Assembly: GCF_029813115.1 (NCBI RefSeq)
Contig: NZ_JAPZDS010000012.1
Coordinates: 79,152-143,151, forward strand
From: Aureimonas sp. SK2
GTDB taxonomy: Bacteria; Pseudomonadota; Alphaproteobacteria; Rhizobiales; Rhizobiaceae
DNA: 64,000 nt
Direction: 5' to 3'
In this document: piece after piece, positions 36,644 through 45,764 of the stretch
Layout of the letters: every line of letters starts with the position of its first letter
Position numbering within the stretch: position 1 is the stretch's first letter
Program-made: the position numbers and the translations under genes
The notes under the pieces: generated by a model
Told to the model about the DNA's origin: nothing
Seen by the model: only the letters and a program-made list of their open reading frames with translations
The model's database searches: none

Positions 36644-37075
36644 TCAGCGGACGTCGACGAACTCGGCGTCCACCACGTCGCCCCGCTTCTTGCGGTTCGC
36701 CATGAAGCGGTCGAAGTCCTCCTGGTCCTTGGCCCGGCGCAGCTCGCGCGCATAGGTCTCGAACTCGGCGCTCATCTGGTTGAGCTTGGCGCGCTCCTCG
36801 TCGAGGCGCTTCAGCTCGGCCTCGCGCCAGTCGTCGAAGGCGACGTTGCCGGTGCGCTCGGCGGCGAACGGCATGCGCGCGCCCGAGCGACGGAAGGTGG
36901 CCGCCACGCTGTCGGTCGCGCGGCCGACGTCGCGGCGGAAAACCTCGAGGCGGTCGCCCCAGAGGATGTAGGCGATCATCGCCAGGCCGAGCGGCCAGTA
37001 GACGATGAAACCCAGCACCATCAGCGCGATCGTGGCCGGCGTCCAGGCGGGACGGATCAAAGCTTGTGACGTCAT
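36644..37075 (-). CDS. DUF2852 membrane protein
   Basis: A 143-residue protein with one hydrophobic region near the N-terminus (ATIALMVLGFIVYWPLGLAMIAYILWG), probably one or two membrane passes, then a charged, helix-rich cytoplasmic part (NVAFDDWREAELKRLDEERAKLNQMSAEFETYARELRRAKDQ broken into heptad-like runs). This is the DUF2852 pattern of Alphaproteobacteria; the function is unknown. Starts at 37087 (ATG) or 37090 (TTG) are also possible. Confidence 0.85.
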   Translation of the reverse strand: MTSQALIRPAWTPATIALMVLGFIVYWPLGLAMIAYILWGDRLEVFRRDVGRATDSVAATFRRSGARMPFAAERTGNVAFDDWREAELKRLDEERAKLNQMSAEFETYARELRRAKDQEDFDRFMANRKKRGDVVDAEFVDVR

Positions 37076-37103
37076 GTCGGTGTCCATCAACCAGAGCCCA
37101 TGG

Positions 37104-37126
37104 GAAGCGGGCGAGGATCCCGCTTC
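37104..37126 (-). other. Hairpin after phaZ
   Basis: GAAGCGGG and CCCGCTTC with a seven-base loop between the phaZ stop and the DUF2852 start. There is no T-tract, so its role as a terminator is doubtful. Confidence 0.35.
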
Positions 37127-37174
37127 ATGAGATGGTTACGGATTTCCCGCGCTTCAACGCCCCTGAAGGGAACG

Positions 37175-38680
37175 TTATCCGCCGTGCTTCCTCGCCTCGC
37201 GCACGGCGTCGAGCAGGATCGGCGCACCGGACAGGTTGTCACCCTGCGGCTCGGACGCCGGAGGGTCGAAGGTCGCCGTCGTCTCGCCACCCGTGTCGCC
37301 CGTGTCGAGGTATCCGAAGGGCGCATCGCCCGAGATCGCGACGGCGGACGCCACGGCGTCTTCCGGCAGGCTCGCGTCTTCCAGGACCGGGGGCGGCTGG
37401 AGGCTCGCGGCGTCCGTAGCCTCCTCCGCCACGGGGGCCGTCGGCTTGGCGCGACGGCCATGGGTCAAGGCGAAGTCGACGATGCGCGGGGCGATCTCGG
37501 CGCGGAAACGCGAGCCGTTGAAAACGCCGTAATGGCCGACCTTGGGCTGGAGGTAGTGGACGCGCATGTCGTCCGGAATGTTCTTGCACAGATCGTGCGC
37601 CGCGCGGGTCTGGCCGACGCCCGAGATGTCGTCGTTCTCGCCCTCGACGGTCAGCAGCGCGGTACGCCGGATCTTGCCCATGTCCAGGCGCTTGCCATGG
37701 TGGGTGATCGTGCCGCGCGGCAGCGAGTGCTTGATGAAGACCTCCTCCACCGTCTGGAGATAGAACTCGGCGGTGAGGTCCATCACCGCGTTGTACTCGT
37801 CGTAGAAGGTGCGGTGCTTCTCCGCCGAGTCCCCGTCGTTCTTCACGAGGTGCCAGAAGAAGTCCTTGTGGGCGATGAGGTGCCTGTCGAGGTTCATCGA
37901 CATGAAGCCGGTGAGTTGCAGGAAGCCGGGATAGACGCTGCGCCCGAAGCCGGGCTGCGGAAACGGCACCTTCATGATGACGTTCTGGCGGAACCAGTCG
38001 ATGCCCTTGTCCTTGGCCAGCTTGTTGACGGCCGTCGGATTGACGCGCGTGTCGATCGGCCCGCCCATCAGCGTCATGGTGGCGGGATGGCAGGGATCCT
38101 CGTCCTCCTCCATTCTTGCCACGGCCATCATGACGGGCACGGCCGGCTGGCAGACGCCGATGACGTTCACCCCGGGGCCGAGGAAGCGCAGCATCTCGAT
38201 GACGTAATCGACGTAGGAGTCGAGATCGAAGCGGCCGGCCGAGACGGGCACAGTGCGCGCATCCTGCCAGTCGGTGATGTAGATCTCGCCGTAAGGCAGA
38301 AGCGCCTCGACCGTGCCGCGCAGGAGCGTGGCATAGTGGCCGGACATCGGCGCGACGATCAGGAAGCGCGGATCGGGCTTGCGGCCCTCGGGCAGAGCGC
38401 GCTCGAAATGGAGGAGCTGGGCGAAGGGCTTCTGCCAGACCACCTTGTCGGCTACCGGCACGCGCATGCCGTCGACGAACGTGTCGTGGAGGTCGAAGGA
38501 GGGCTTGCCGTAGATGCGGGTGGTGCGCTCGAACAGCTCGGCCATGGCGGCCACGGTGCGCCCCATCTCGGTGTGCGAGATCGGGTTCATCGGATTCTGG
38601 TAGATGGCCTTGGTCGCGTCGGCCACGGCCCGGAAGGGCGCCAGCACCGCGTGGTTCCACTCGTAGAATTCGTACAACAT
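37175..38680 (-). CDS. phaZ: Intracellular polyhydroxybutyrate depolymerase
   Basis: Degrades native PHB granules to mobilise stored carbon. It is of the Cys-type intracellular class: nucleophile C177 in NVIGVCQPAVPVM, an Asp in VEGENDDISG and the His in KVGHYGVFNGSRF. No signal peptide is present. The catalytic part matches the usual length of about 420 residues; a further 75 acidic, Pro/Ala-rich residues follow and have no obvious counterpart. The ATG at 38680 has GGGAG upstream. The upstream region carries a GCACCG/CGGTGC dyad and a TGC-N3-GCA element. Confidence 0.9.
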   Translation of the reverse strand: MLYEFYEWNHAVLAPFRAVADATKAIYQNPMNPISHTEMGRTVAAMAELFERTTRIYGKPSFDLHDTFVDGMRVPVADKVVWQKPFAQLLHFERALPEGRKPDPRFLIVAPMSGHYATLLRGTVEALLPYGEIYITDWQDARTVPVSAGRFDLDSYVDYVIEMLRFLGPGVNVIGVCQPAVPVMMAVARMEEDEDPCHPATMTLMGGPIDTRVNPTAVNKLAKDKGIDWFRQNVIMKVPFPQPGFGRSVYPGFLQLTGFMSMNLDRHLIAHKDFFWHLVKNDGDSAEKHRTFYDEYNAVMDLTAEFYLQTVEEVFIKHSLPRGTITHHGKRLDMGKIRRTALLTVEGENDDISGVGQTRAAHDLCKNIPDDMRVHYLQPKVGHYGVFNGSRFRAEIAPRIVDFALTHGRRAKPTAPVAEEATDAASLQPPPVLEDASLPEDAVASAVAISGDAPFGYLDTGDTGGETTATFDPPASEPQGDNLSGAPILLDAVREARKHGG

Positions 38681-38792
38681 GCACTCCCACGACTGGTGAA
38701 GCGAAACCCGAAACGGCTCGTTCGAAACAAGATGGCACCGATTTGATGCGGTGCAAGTTAATTGTCCGACAAGCGCTTGTGGCGTCGTCCGA

Positions 38793-39335
38793 TTACAGCC
38801 AACGAACCATGACCGTCCGCGTTCCCGGCGAGGCGCCGGTAGGCCATTCCATCTCGTATCGCTTGAGCAGGGCTGGCGTCAGGTCGTCGTCCGCCACGCG
38901 CAGGAAGCGGTGCCCGGCATAGAAGCTCTCGCCAAAGGGCAGATCGCGGGCGGTGGACAGGCCGACCGCGCGGTGGAAGAACCATTCCGCCCGCTTGACC
39001 ACGGCGGCCAGCAAAGCCGAACCGAGGCCGCGCCGGCCGTGCGCGGGATCGACGCAGAGGGCCGACAGCCAGTAGCAGCCTCCGCCGGCCGGATCACCGG
39101 TCAGGGCGGCGAGATCGGCGGCGGCCGCAAAGCCCACGGCCGCGCCGCCCTTCTCCTCGGCGACGAAGACCTCGCGCGCGAGCAGGAAGGCGACGAAGCG
39201 GCCGAGATCGGGCAGGCCGGGATCGGGGAAATGCCCGGCCTCGACCAGGAGCCGGTCGGCGGCGGCATCGATGTCGCGCAAGGCTTCCGCCTCGCCCGGC
39301 TCCATCATGCGGATCCGGTAGCCTTCGGGCGCCAT
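38793..39335 (-). CDS. GNAT-family N-acetyltransferase
   Basis: The acetyl-CoA binding motif A is seen in LSALCVDPAHGRRGLGSALLAA, and the N-terminal strand is YRIRMMEPGEAEALRDID. The substrate is unknown. Two starts compete: ATG 39335 (180 residues) or TTG 39362 overlapping the DUF1330 stop (TTGA), which would give 189 residues and translational coupling. It closes a polA-pyrF-DUF1330-GNAT series on the minus strand. Confidence 0.85.
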   Translation of the reverse strand: MAPEGYRIRMMEPGEAEALRDIDAAADRLLVEAGHFPDPGLPDLGRFVAFLLAREVFVAEEKGGAAVGFAAAADLAALTGDPAGGGCYWLSALCVDPAHGRRGLGSALLAAVVKRAEWFFHRAVGLSTARDLPFGESFYAGHRFLRVADDDLTPALLKRYEMEWPTGASPGTRTVMVRWL

Positions 39336-39358
39336 GCCCTTGAAGGCCTTGCGCCCGT

Positions 39359-39655
39359 TCAACCGGGCTCGTGCCCTTCGACGATCACGATGTCGGCCTC
39401 CGACACCGCCTCGCGGATCGCCTTGGCGGCCTGGTACTCGGGCGACTCGTAGCAGGCCACCGCCTCTTCCATCGACGGAAACTCGATCACGACGTTCCGG
39501 GTCCGTGACGATCCCTCCAGCGGTTTGAACGGACCACCGCGCACCAGGAAGCGAGCGCCGTGCCGCTGCATGGCGGGGGCGGCGGTCGCCACGTAGTCCG
39601 GGTAGCGCTCGGGGTCGTTCACGTCGACGCGGGCGATCCAGTAGGCCTTGGGCAT
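39359..39655 (-). CDS. DUF1330 family protein
   Basis: A 98-residue ferredoxin-like dimeric alpha/beta barrel protein. The DUF1330 signature runs from AYWIARVDVNDPERYPDY through GARFLVRGG to VVIEFPSMEEAVACYESPEYQ. No catalytic role is established for the family. It follows pyrF by 18 bases and overlaps the possible TTG start of the GNAT gene. Confidence 0.88.
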   Translation of the reverse strand: MPKAYWIARVDVNDPERYPDYVATAAPAMQRHGARFLVRGGPFKPLEGSSRTRNVVIEFPSMEEAVACYESPEYQAAKAIREAVSEADIVIVEGHEPG

Positions 39656-39673
39656 GGGGTGTCCTCTAAAGGT

Positions 39674-40381
39674 TCAGGCGTCCCGCATTTCGGCGAGGAT
39701 GGCGCGCGCGGCGGCGAGGCGATCGGGCGACGCGATGATCGGCCGGGCGACCACGAGATGGGTGGAGCCGTCGCGCAGGGCCTGCGCCGGGGTGACGACC
39801 CGCTTCTGGTCGCCGGCTTCGGAGCCGGCCGGCCGGATGCCGGGCGTAACCAGCGCCATGCCGGGGCTGAGGATCTCCCGCACCAGGGCCGATTCCTGCG
39901 CCGAAGCGACGATGCCGCCGATGCCGGCCTCCGCCGCCTGGCGCGCGCGCAACTCGACGAGGTCGGACACGGAGCCCCCGTAGCCGGCCTCCCGCAGGTC
40001 CTCGTCCGAAAGAGAGGTGAGGACGGTGACGCCGAGAACGCAGAGACCGGAGCCCGCCGCCGCCTTGGCCGCTGCCTGCATCACCTGCGGATAGGCGTGG
40101 ATCGTCGTCATCGTCGCGCCGAGGCCGGCGATGCTCTCGATGCCCTTTTCCACCGTGTTGGCGATGTCGTGCAGCTTGAGGTCGAGAAAGACCTTCTTGC
40201 CCATGCGGGCGAGTTCGCCGACCAGCGGCAGTCCGCCGGCGAAACCGAGCTGGTAGCCGATCTTGTAGAAGCCGACCTCCTCCCCGAGTTCCGTGACGAT
40301 CGCTTCGGCCTCCGCGCGCGACGACACGTCGAGGCCGACGATCAGGCGGTCGCGCGGGGAAAGCGTGCTCGGGTCCGTCAT
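39674..40381 (-). CDS. pyrF: Orotidine 5'-phosphate decarboxylase
   Basis: Makes UMP from OMP. The catalytic array DxKxxD is D67, K69 and D72 in [19 protein letters not shown] opens the barrel, and VTPGIRP with the late ARPI segment bind phosphate. Start ATG 40381, one base after the polA stop region, with GAGG upstream. The product has 235 residues. Confidence 0.95.
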   Translation of the reverse strand: MTDPSTLSPRDRLIVGLDVSSRAEAEAIVTELGEEVGFYKIGYQLGFAGGLPLVGELARMGKKVFLDLKLHDIANTVEKGIESIAGLGATMTTIHAYPQVMQAAAKAAAGSGLCVLGVTVLTSLSDEDLREAGYGGSVSDLVELRARQAAEAGIGGIVASAQESALVREILSPGMALVTPGIRPAGSEAGDQKRVVTPAQALRDGSTHLVVARPIIASPDRLAAARAILAEMRDA

Positions 40382-40382
40382 C

Positions 40383-43301
40383 TCAATGTGCCTCGTCCCA
40401 GTTTCCGGCCGCGCGCGCATCCACGACCAACGGCACGACGAGGTCGACCACCGGATCGGCCGCCCCTTCCATGACGCGCTTCACCACGGGAATGGTCTCC
40501 TCGATCTCCTCGTCCGGCACCTCGAAGACGAGTTCGTCGTGGACCTGCAGGAGCATGCGCGCCGACAGGCGCTCCGCCCGCAGCGCGTCCTCCATGCGGA
40601 TCATCGCGCGGCGGATGATGTCGGCGGCCGTGCCCTGGATCGGCGCGTTGATCGCCGCGCGTTCCACCGCGGCGCGCACCTGGGGGTTGGACGACTTGAT
40701 GTCGGGATAATGCGCCCGCCGGCCGAACAGTGTCTCCACATAGCCCGTCTCCTTGGCGAAGGCCTTGGTGCGGTCCATGAAGTCGCGGATGCCGGGGAAG
40801 CGCTCGAAATAGCGCTTGATATAGCTCGACGCCTCGCCTTGCGGGATGGCGAGTTGGGCGGCGAGGCCGAAGGCGGAGATGCCGTAGACGATGCCGAAGT
40901 TGATCGCCTTGGCGCGGCGGCGCACCTCGGCCGGCATGCCCTCGACGGGAACGCCGAACATTTCGGATGCCGTCGTCGCATGGATGTCCTGTCCGGCCTG
41001 GAAGGCCTCCACGAGCTGCGGGATCTCTGCCATGTGGGCGAGGAGACGCAGCTCGATCTGCGAGTAGTCGGCCGAGAGCAGCTTGTGGCCGCCCGCCGCG
41101 ACGAAGGCCGTGCGGATCTCGCGGCCCTCCTGCGTGCGGACGGGAATGTTCTGGAGGTTGGGCTCGGACGAGGACAGGCGGCCCGTCGTGGTCGAGGCCA
41201 TCGCATAGGACGTGTGGATGCGCTCGGCCTCATCCATGTAGGTCGGTAGCGCGTCGGTATAGGTGCCCTTCAGCTTGGTGATCTGGCGCCAGTCGACGAT
41301 GCGGCGCGGCAGCTCATGGCCCTGTGAGGCAAGGTCCTCCAAGAGCTTCGCGTCGGTCGCCCACTGCCCGGTCTTGGTCTTCTTGGCGCCGGGCAGGCCG
41401 AGCTTGCCGAACAGGATCTCGCCGAGCTGCTTCGGCGAGCCGATGTTGAAGGGCTCGCCGGCGAGGATGTGGATGTCGGCCTCCAGCCCCGCCGCCTTCT
41501 GCGCGAAACGGCCGGACAGGCGCGACAGGATCTGCCGGTCGGCGCGGATGCCGCGCTCCTCCATGCGCGCGAGGACGGGCACGAGCGGGCGCTCCAGCCG
41601 CTCGTAGACGGCCGTCATGCCTTCGGCGGCAAGGCGGGGTTTGAGAACGCGCCAAAGGCGCAGCGTGACGTCGGCGTCCTCGGCGGCGTATTCCGTCACC
41701 TTGTCGATCGGGCAGGCGGCGATCGGCTTCGCGCTTTTTCCCGTGCCGACGAGTTCCTTGTAGCTGATCGGCTTGTGGCCGAGGAAACGCTCCGAAAGCT
41801 CGTCCATGCCGTGGCCTTCGAGCGAGGACGAGGCGTCGAGCACGTAGGAGATCAGCATCGTGTCGTCGAAGGGCGCGAGCGCGACCCCATGCCGGAGCAT
41901 GACGAGGTAGTCGTATTTGACGTTCTGCCCGACCTTGAGGATCGCGGGGTCGGTCAGCACCGGCTTCAGGAGATCGAGCACTACCCCAAGCGGGATCTGC
42001 TCGCCGACGCCCTGCCTGGCCTCGTCGCCCGACAGGAGGTCGCCCGCCCCCTCGCCGACGTGAGCGATCGGCACGTAAGCGGCCTCCCCGGGCGCGACGG
42101 CAAAGGACAGGCCGACAAGATCGGCCTTCATCGCGTCGAGCGCGGTGGTCTCGGTGTCGAAAGCGAGAATGCCGGTCTCGTAGGCGCGCGCGATCCAGCG
42201 CTTCAAGGCCGCCTCGTCGCGGACCGTCTCGTATCTCGTGCGATCGACGGGCTGCGAGGCCGCCTCGGTCAGCCGCTCGGCGGCCAGCGCCTTGGGGCTC
42301 ATCGGAAGCGCGCCCTCCCCGCCCGCGCCGGCCGGCGCGCCAGGGTCGAGGTCGGGACCGCGCGCGGGCGCCTTGGTATCGACCTTGGCCGGCGCGACCT
42401 CTCCGGCGTCCGTGCCGAGCTTGGCGGCGACGCGGCGCGTCAGGGTGGTGAACTCCATCGCCTTGAGGAAGGCGACGAGCTTCTCGCCGTCCGGCTCGTG
42501 GATGAAGAGATCGTCCAGCGGCACGTCGAGCGGCGTGTTCTGATCGAGCGTCACGAGGCGCTTGGACAGGCGGGCCTGCTCGACATTGGCGAGGATCGAC
42601 TCGCGGCGCTTGGCCTGCTTGATCTCCTCGGCGCGATCCAGAAGCGCCTCCAGCGTGCCGAAGGTCTCGAGGAGGTCGGCCGCCGTCTTCGGGCCGATGC
42701 CGGGAATGCCGGGCACGTTGTCGGAACTGTCACCGACCAACGCCTGGAGATCGATCATCTTCTCGGGATAGACACCGAACTTCTCTTTGACCTCCTCCGG
42801 CCCGAGGCGCTTGTCCTTCATCTGGTCGTAGAGGATCACGCCGGGACCGACGAGCTGCATCAGGTCCTTGTCGGAGGAGACGATGGTCACGTCCCCGCCC
42901 GCCTCCCGCGCGAGCCGCGCATAGGTCGCGATCAGGTCGTCGGCCTCGAAGCCCTCCTTCTCGATGCAGGGCAGGTCGAAGGCGCGCACCGCCTCGCGGA
43001 TCAGGCCGAACTGCGGGCGCAGGTCCTCCGGCGGCGCCGGCCGGTTGGCCTTGTAGCCGTCGTAGAGCGCATTGCGGAACGTCGTCGAGGAATGGTCGAA
43101 GATGACGGCGAAATGCGTCGGCGCGACGCCGACCGACGTATCGCGCGATTCCTCCACCAGCTTCCACAGCATGTTGCAGAAGCCGGACACGGCGCCCACG
43201 GGCATCCCGTCCGACTTGCGCGTCAGCGGCGGCAGCGCATGATAGGCCCGGAAGATGTAGGCCGAGCCATCGACGAGGAAGAGATGATCGCCTTTTTGCA
43301 T
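40383..43301 (-). CDS. polA: DNA polymerase I
   Basis: A 972-residue repair and Okazaki-fragment polymerase with three complete domains. The 5' nuclease is N-terminal ([49 protein letters not shown]). The proofreading exonuclease has intact acidic residues in [11 protein letters not shown]. The polymerase has motif [18 protein letters not shown], motif [15 protein letters not shown] and motif [12 protein letters not shown]. The ATG at 43301 gives the family N-terminus; the frame extends upstream without homology. Confidence 0.96.
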   Translation of the reverse strand: MQKGDHLFLVDGSAYIFRAYHALPPLTRKSDGMPVGAVSGFCNMLWKLVEESRDTSVGVAPTHFAVIFDHSSTTFRNALYDGYKANRPAPPEDLRPQFGLIREAVRAFDLPCIEKEGFEADDLIATYARLAREAGGDVTIVSSDKDLMQLVGPGVILYDQMKDKRLGPEEVKEKFGVYPEKMIDLQALVGDSSDNVPGIPGIGPKTAADLLETFGTLEALLDRAEEIKQAKRRESILANVEQARLSKRLVTLDQNTPLDVPLDDLFIHEPDGEKLVAFLKAMEFTTLTRRVAAKLGTDAGEVAPAKVDTKAPARGPDLDPGAPAGAGGEGALPMSPKALAAERLTEAASQPVDRTRYETVRDEAALKRWIARAYETGILAFDTETTALDAMKADLVGLSFAVAPGEAAYVPIAHVGEGAGDLLSGDEARQGVGEQIPLGVVLDLLKPVLTDPAILKVGQNVKYDYLVMLRHGVALAPFDDTMLISYVLDASSSLEGHGMDELSERFLGHKPISYKELVGTGKSAKPIAACPIDKVTEYAAEDADVTLRLWRVLKPRLAAEGMTAVYERLERPLVPVLARMEERGIRADRQILSRLSGRFAQKAAGLEADIHILAGEPFNIGSPKQLGEILFGKLGLPGAKKTKTGQWATDAKLLEDLASQGHELPRRIVDWRQITKLKGTYTDALPTYMDEAERIHTSYAMASTTTGRLSSSEPNLQNIPVRTQEGREIRTAFVAAGGHKLLSADYSQIELRLLAHMAEIPQLVEAFQAGQDIHATTASEMFGVPVEGMPAEVRRRAKAINFGIVYGISAFGLAAQLAIPQGEASSYIKRYFERFPGIRDFMDRTKAFAKETGYVETLFGRRAHYPDIKSSNPQVRAAVERAAINAPIQGTAADIIRRAMIRMEDALRAERLSARMLLQVHDELVFEVPDEEIEETIPVVKRVMEGAADPVVDLVVPLVVDARAAGNWDEAH

Positions 43302-43448
43302 GAGGCGGGTCGTATCGCGGGGCGCGTCGTCTGTCCATCGGCGGGGCCGCGTGCCCCCCCTTCCGGCCATGGCCCGCAAGGCGAAACGCGACGCGCGCAT
43401 ATTACAAAGGTTTAATGCCTCCATTCACGCGTTCGTGAACGAAACCCA

Positions 43449-43477
43449 TTGAACTTAACACTGTCAGAGCGCATTTT
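43449..43477 (+). promoter_or_regulatory. Possible promoter of the intergenic small RNA
   Basis: TTGAAC (43449-43454) and CATTTT (43472-43477) are separated by 17 bases. The -35 is good and the -10 poor. It would start transcription near 43484, just before three structured hairpins. Confidence 0.35.
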
Positions 43478-43484
43478 CTGACCA

Positions 43485-43641
43485 ACGACGCACACGATGA
43501 CGTCGTGGTTCGGCCTCAAGCTCGTCCCCCGCTTTGAGCCGAATGTCCGGAGCGGATGTTCCCATCCCCCCTCACGGGAGTCCGCTCTACTCAGAAGGAG
43601 CCGTCGCGACAACCCCCCTCCAGTCCGCGACGGCTCTTTTC
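43485..43641 (+). ncRNA. Candidate small RNA with three C-rich, anti-Shine-Dalgarno loops
   Basis: Three consecutive stem-loops fill the polA/peptidase gap. SL1: TTCGGC.TCAA.GC with its complement (43509-43543), loop UCGUCCCCC. SL2: GAGCGGA/TCCGCTC (43550-43587) with inner TCCC/GGGA, loop AUCCCCCCUCAC. SL3: an 11-bp stem GAGCCGTCGCG (43598-43636), loop ACAACCCCCCUCCAGUC, followed by TTTT as a terminator. The pattern is that of rhizobial trans-acting sRNAs whose CU-rich loops block ribosome sites. No convincing ORF accounts for it. It could also be a leader or attenuator of the peptidase gene. Confidence 0.65.
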
Positions 43642-43807
43642 TGGCTCCCCCTCCCGTTTCGCTCCAGTTTTCGATCGGCCTGTTGCCCGTTTGCGTCAGC
43701 CGCTTCGACAACGGCCGCTTTGCGTCGCGCAGCGAGGCGCGCTATCGCAGAGCCGACCTGTCCGGCGCCACGCGCGGCTCCGCGACGCCAGCGAAAAGGG
43801 GGCTTCC

Positions 43808-45205
43808 ATGGCCGACCTCGACAGCGTGCTCGCCTGTCTCGACCTCAATCTCGACCGCTCGGTGGAGCGCCTCCAGGATCTCCTGCGCATCCCCTCGATC
43901 TCGACCGATCCGGCCTATGCGGCCGAATGCCGTCGCGCGGCCGAGTGGCTGACGGGCGATCTCTCCGCCATCGGCTTCGAGGCGCGCGTCGCCGAGACCG
44001 CCGGCCATCCAATGGTGGTGGCGCATCGAAAAGGGCCGAAGGGCAGCCCCCATGTCCTCTTCTACGGTCACTACGACGTGCAGCCGGTCGATCCGCTCGA
44101 CCTCTGGGACGCCGATCCGTTCGACCCCAAGGTTGTGGCGATGCCGGACGGGACCCGCCGCATCACCGGTCGCGGCTCGGCCGACGACAAGGGGCAGTTG
44201 ATGACCTTCGTCGAAGCCTGCCGCGCCTATATCGCCGAGACGAGCGGCCTGCCCTGTTCGGTCACGATCTTCCTGGAGGGCGAGGAAGAGTCCGGCTCGC
44301 CCTCGCTCCTCCCCTTCCTCGACGCCAATCGCGACGAACTCACCGCCGACGTCGCGCTGATCTGCGACACCAACATGTGGGACCGCGAGACGCCCGCGAT
44401 CTCGACGGGCCTGCGCGGGCTCGTCGGCGAGGAGGTGACGATCAAAGCCGCCTCCATGGACCTCCATTCCGGCTATTTCGGCGGCGCGGCGGCCAACCCG
44501 ATCCGCGTGCTGGCCAAGATCCTCGCAGACCTCCACGACGCGGACGGCCGCGTCACCCTGCCCGGCTTCTACGACGGCGTGCCGGACCTGCCGGAGGACG
44601 TGCGCCGCGTGTGGAACGAACTTCCGTTCTCGGAAGAAGCGTTCCTCGGCTCGGTCGGCCTGTCGGTTCCGGCCGGCGAGAAAGGCCGCTCGGTGCTGGA
44701 GCAGACTTGGTCGCGCCCGACCGCCGAGGTCAACGGCATCGAGGGCGGCTATACCGGCAAGGGCTTCAAGACCGTGATCGCGGCCGAGGCTCATGCCAAG
44801 GTCTCGTTCCGCCTCGTCTTCGACCAGGACCCGGCCAAGATCCGCGAGAGCTTCCGCGCATTCGTGCGCGAGCGCCTGCCGGCGGACTGTTCGGTGGAGT
44901 TCCACGAGCACGGCGGCTCGCCGGCGATCCAGCTCCCCTTCGATTCGCCGGTGCTCCAGACAGCGCGCGAGGCCTTGTCGGACGAATGGCCGAAGCCGGC
45001 CGTGATGATCGGCATGGGCGGCTCGATCCCGGTCGTCGGCGAGTTCAAGCGCCGGCTCGGCATGCCCTCGCTCCTCATCGGCTTCGGCCTCGGCGACGAC
45101 CGCATCCATTCGCCCAACGAGAAGTACGAGATGACCTCCTTCGCCAAGGGCCAGCGCTCCTGGGCGCGCGTGCTGGCGGCGCTGGGTGAAAAAGGCACGG
45201 GCTGA
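43808..45205 (+). CDS. M20-family dipeptidase
   Basis: A 465-residue metallopeptidase of the M20/ArgE/CPG2 class. The zinc site and catalytic residues are seen in LFYGHYDVQPVDP, TGRGSADDKGQL and FLEGEEESGS; the dimerisation domain includes LHSGYFGGAAANP, and the last ligand region is DRIHSPNEKYE. It probably cleaves dipeptides or acyl-amino acids in the cytoplasm. ATG 43808 with AAGGGGG upstream. The open frame upstream covers the small-RNA region and is not coding. Confidence 0.92.
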   Translation: MADLDSVLACLDLNLDRSVERLQDLLRIPSISTDPAYAAECRRAAEWLTGDLSAIGFEARVAETAGHPMVVAHRKGPKGSPHVLFYGHYDVQPVDPLDLWDADPFDPKVVAMPDGTRRITGRGSADDKGQLMTFVEACRAYIAETSGLPCSVTIFLEGEEESGSPSLLPFLDANRDELTADVALICDTNMWDRETPAISTGLRGLVGEEVTIKAASMDLHSGYFGGAAANPIRVLAKILADLHDADGRVTLPGFYDGVPDLPEDVRRVWNELPFSEEAFLGSVGLSVPAGEKGRSVLEQTWSRPTAEVNGIEGGYTGKGFKTVIAAEAHAKVSFRLVFDQDPAKIRESFRAFVRERLPADCSVEFHEHGGSPAIQLPFDSPVLQTAREALSDEWPKPAVMIGMGGSIPVVGEFKRRLGMPSLLIGFGLGDDRIHSPNEKYEMTSFAKGQRSWARVLAALGEKGTG

Positions 45206-45265
45206 GGCTCGACCATGCGTTCGGCCGCCCCTGTCCGTGCGGCCGAACGCTCTAGATGCGCCGCC

Positions 45266-45733
45266 ATGGACACGAGACCCGACGTGATGGACCAGCTTCG
45301 CCTCAACGCCCTCGACGACGAGGATCTCCGGATCATCTCCGCGCATGTCCAGGATGCGGTCCTGCGCGTCGGCGACTTGTCACTCGACGGGCGGGCCGGC
45401 CGGCTCCTCGTGCCCATGAACCGCTTCGCCTGGGAAGCGCAGAAGCCGCGCCGCTGGTTCGCCAAGCCCGAGCCCGGCGAGCGCCGCCGCAGCGTCCTGC
45501 GCATCGACCGGGTGCTGTCGGCAAGCCGCACGGGCATCGACCTCCAGGCGCCGGAGGACGTCCTGTCGCTCCTCGCCCTGCGCTGGCGGCCGGGCGATGC
45601 GCCTTCGGGGTCGATCGAGCTTGTCTTCGCGGGCGAAGCCGCGATAAGGCTCGACGTCGAATGTATCGAGGTCCAGCTATCCGATCTCGGCGCGTCCTGG
45701 AGCACCCTGTCACGTCCGATGCATCGGGTCTGA
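45266..45733 (+). CDS. DUF2948 family protein
   Basis: A 155-residue alphaproteobacterial protein of unknown function. The family begins with MDQLRLNALDDEDLRIISAHVQDAV, continues with FVPMNRFAWE-like LVPMNRFAWEAQKPRRW, and ends near VECIEVQLSDLG. The start may be ATG 45266 or ATG 45287. It stands directly before hisD (31 bases), as in related genomes, and is probably in one operon with hisD, UPF0262 and the phosphatase. Confidence 0.85.
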   Translation: MDTRPDVMDQLRLNALDDEDLRIISAHVQDAVLRVGDLSLDGRAGRLLVPMNRFAWEAQKPRRWFAKPEPGERRRSVLRIDRVLSASRTGIDLQAPEDVLSLLALRWRPGDAPSGSIELVFAGEAAIRLDVECIEVQLSDLGASWSTLSRPMHRV

Positions 45734-45764
45734 CGGGCGGTCCCGCGGCGCTCCGGGGCTTGCG

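Noticed and set aside
43431..43440. GTTCGTGAAC as a LexA box before polA
   Set aside because: The alphaproteobacterial LexA site is a GTTC-N7-GTTC direct repeat; the spacing here does not fit.
43534..45189. 551-residue plus-strand frame overlapping the M20 peptidase
   Set aside because: Frame-shifted shadow of the peptidase; its first 90 codons cover the small-RNA hairpins.
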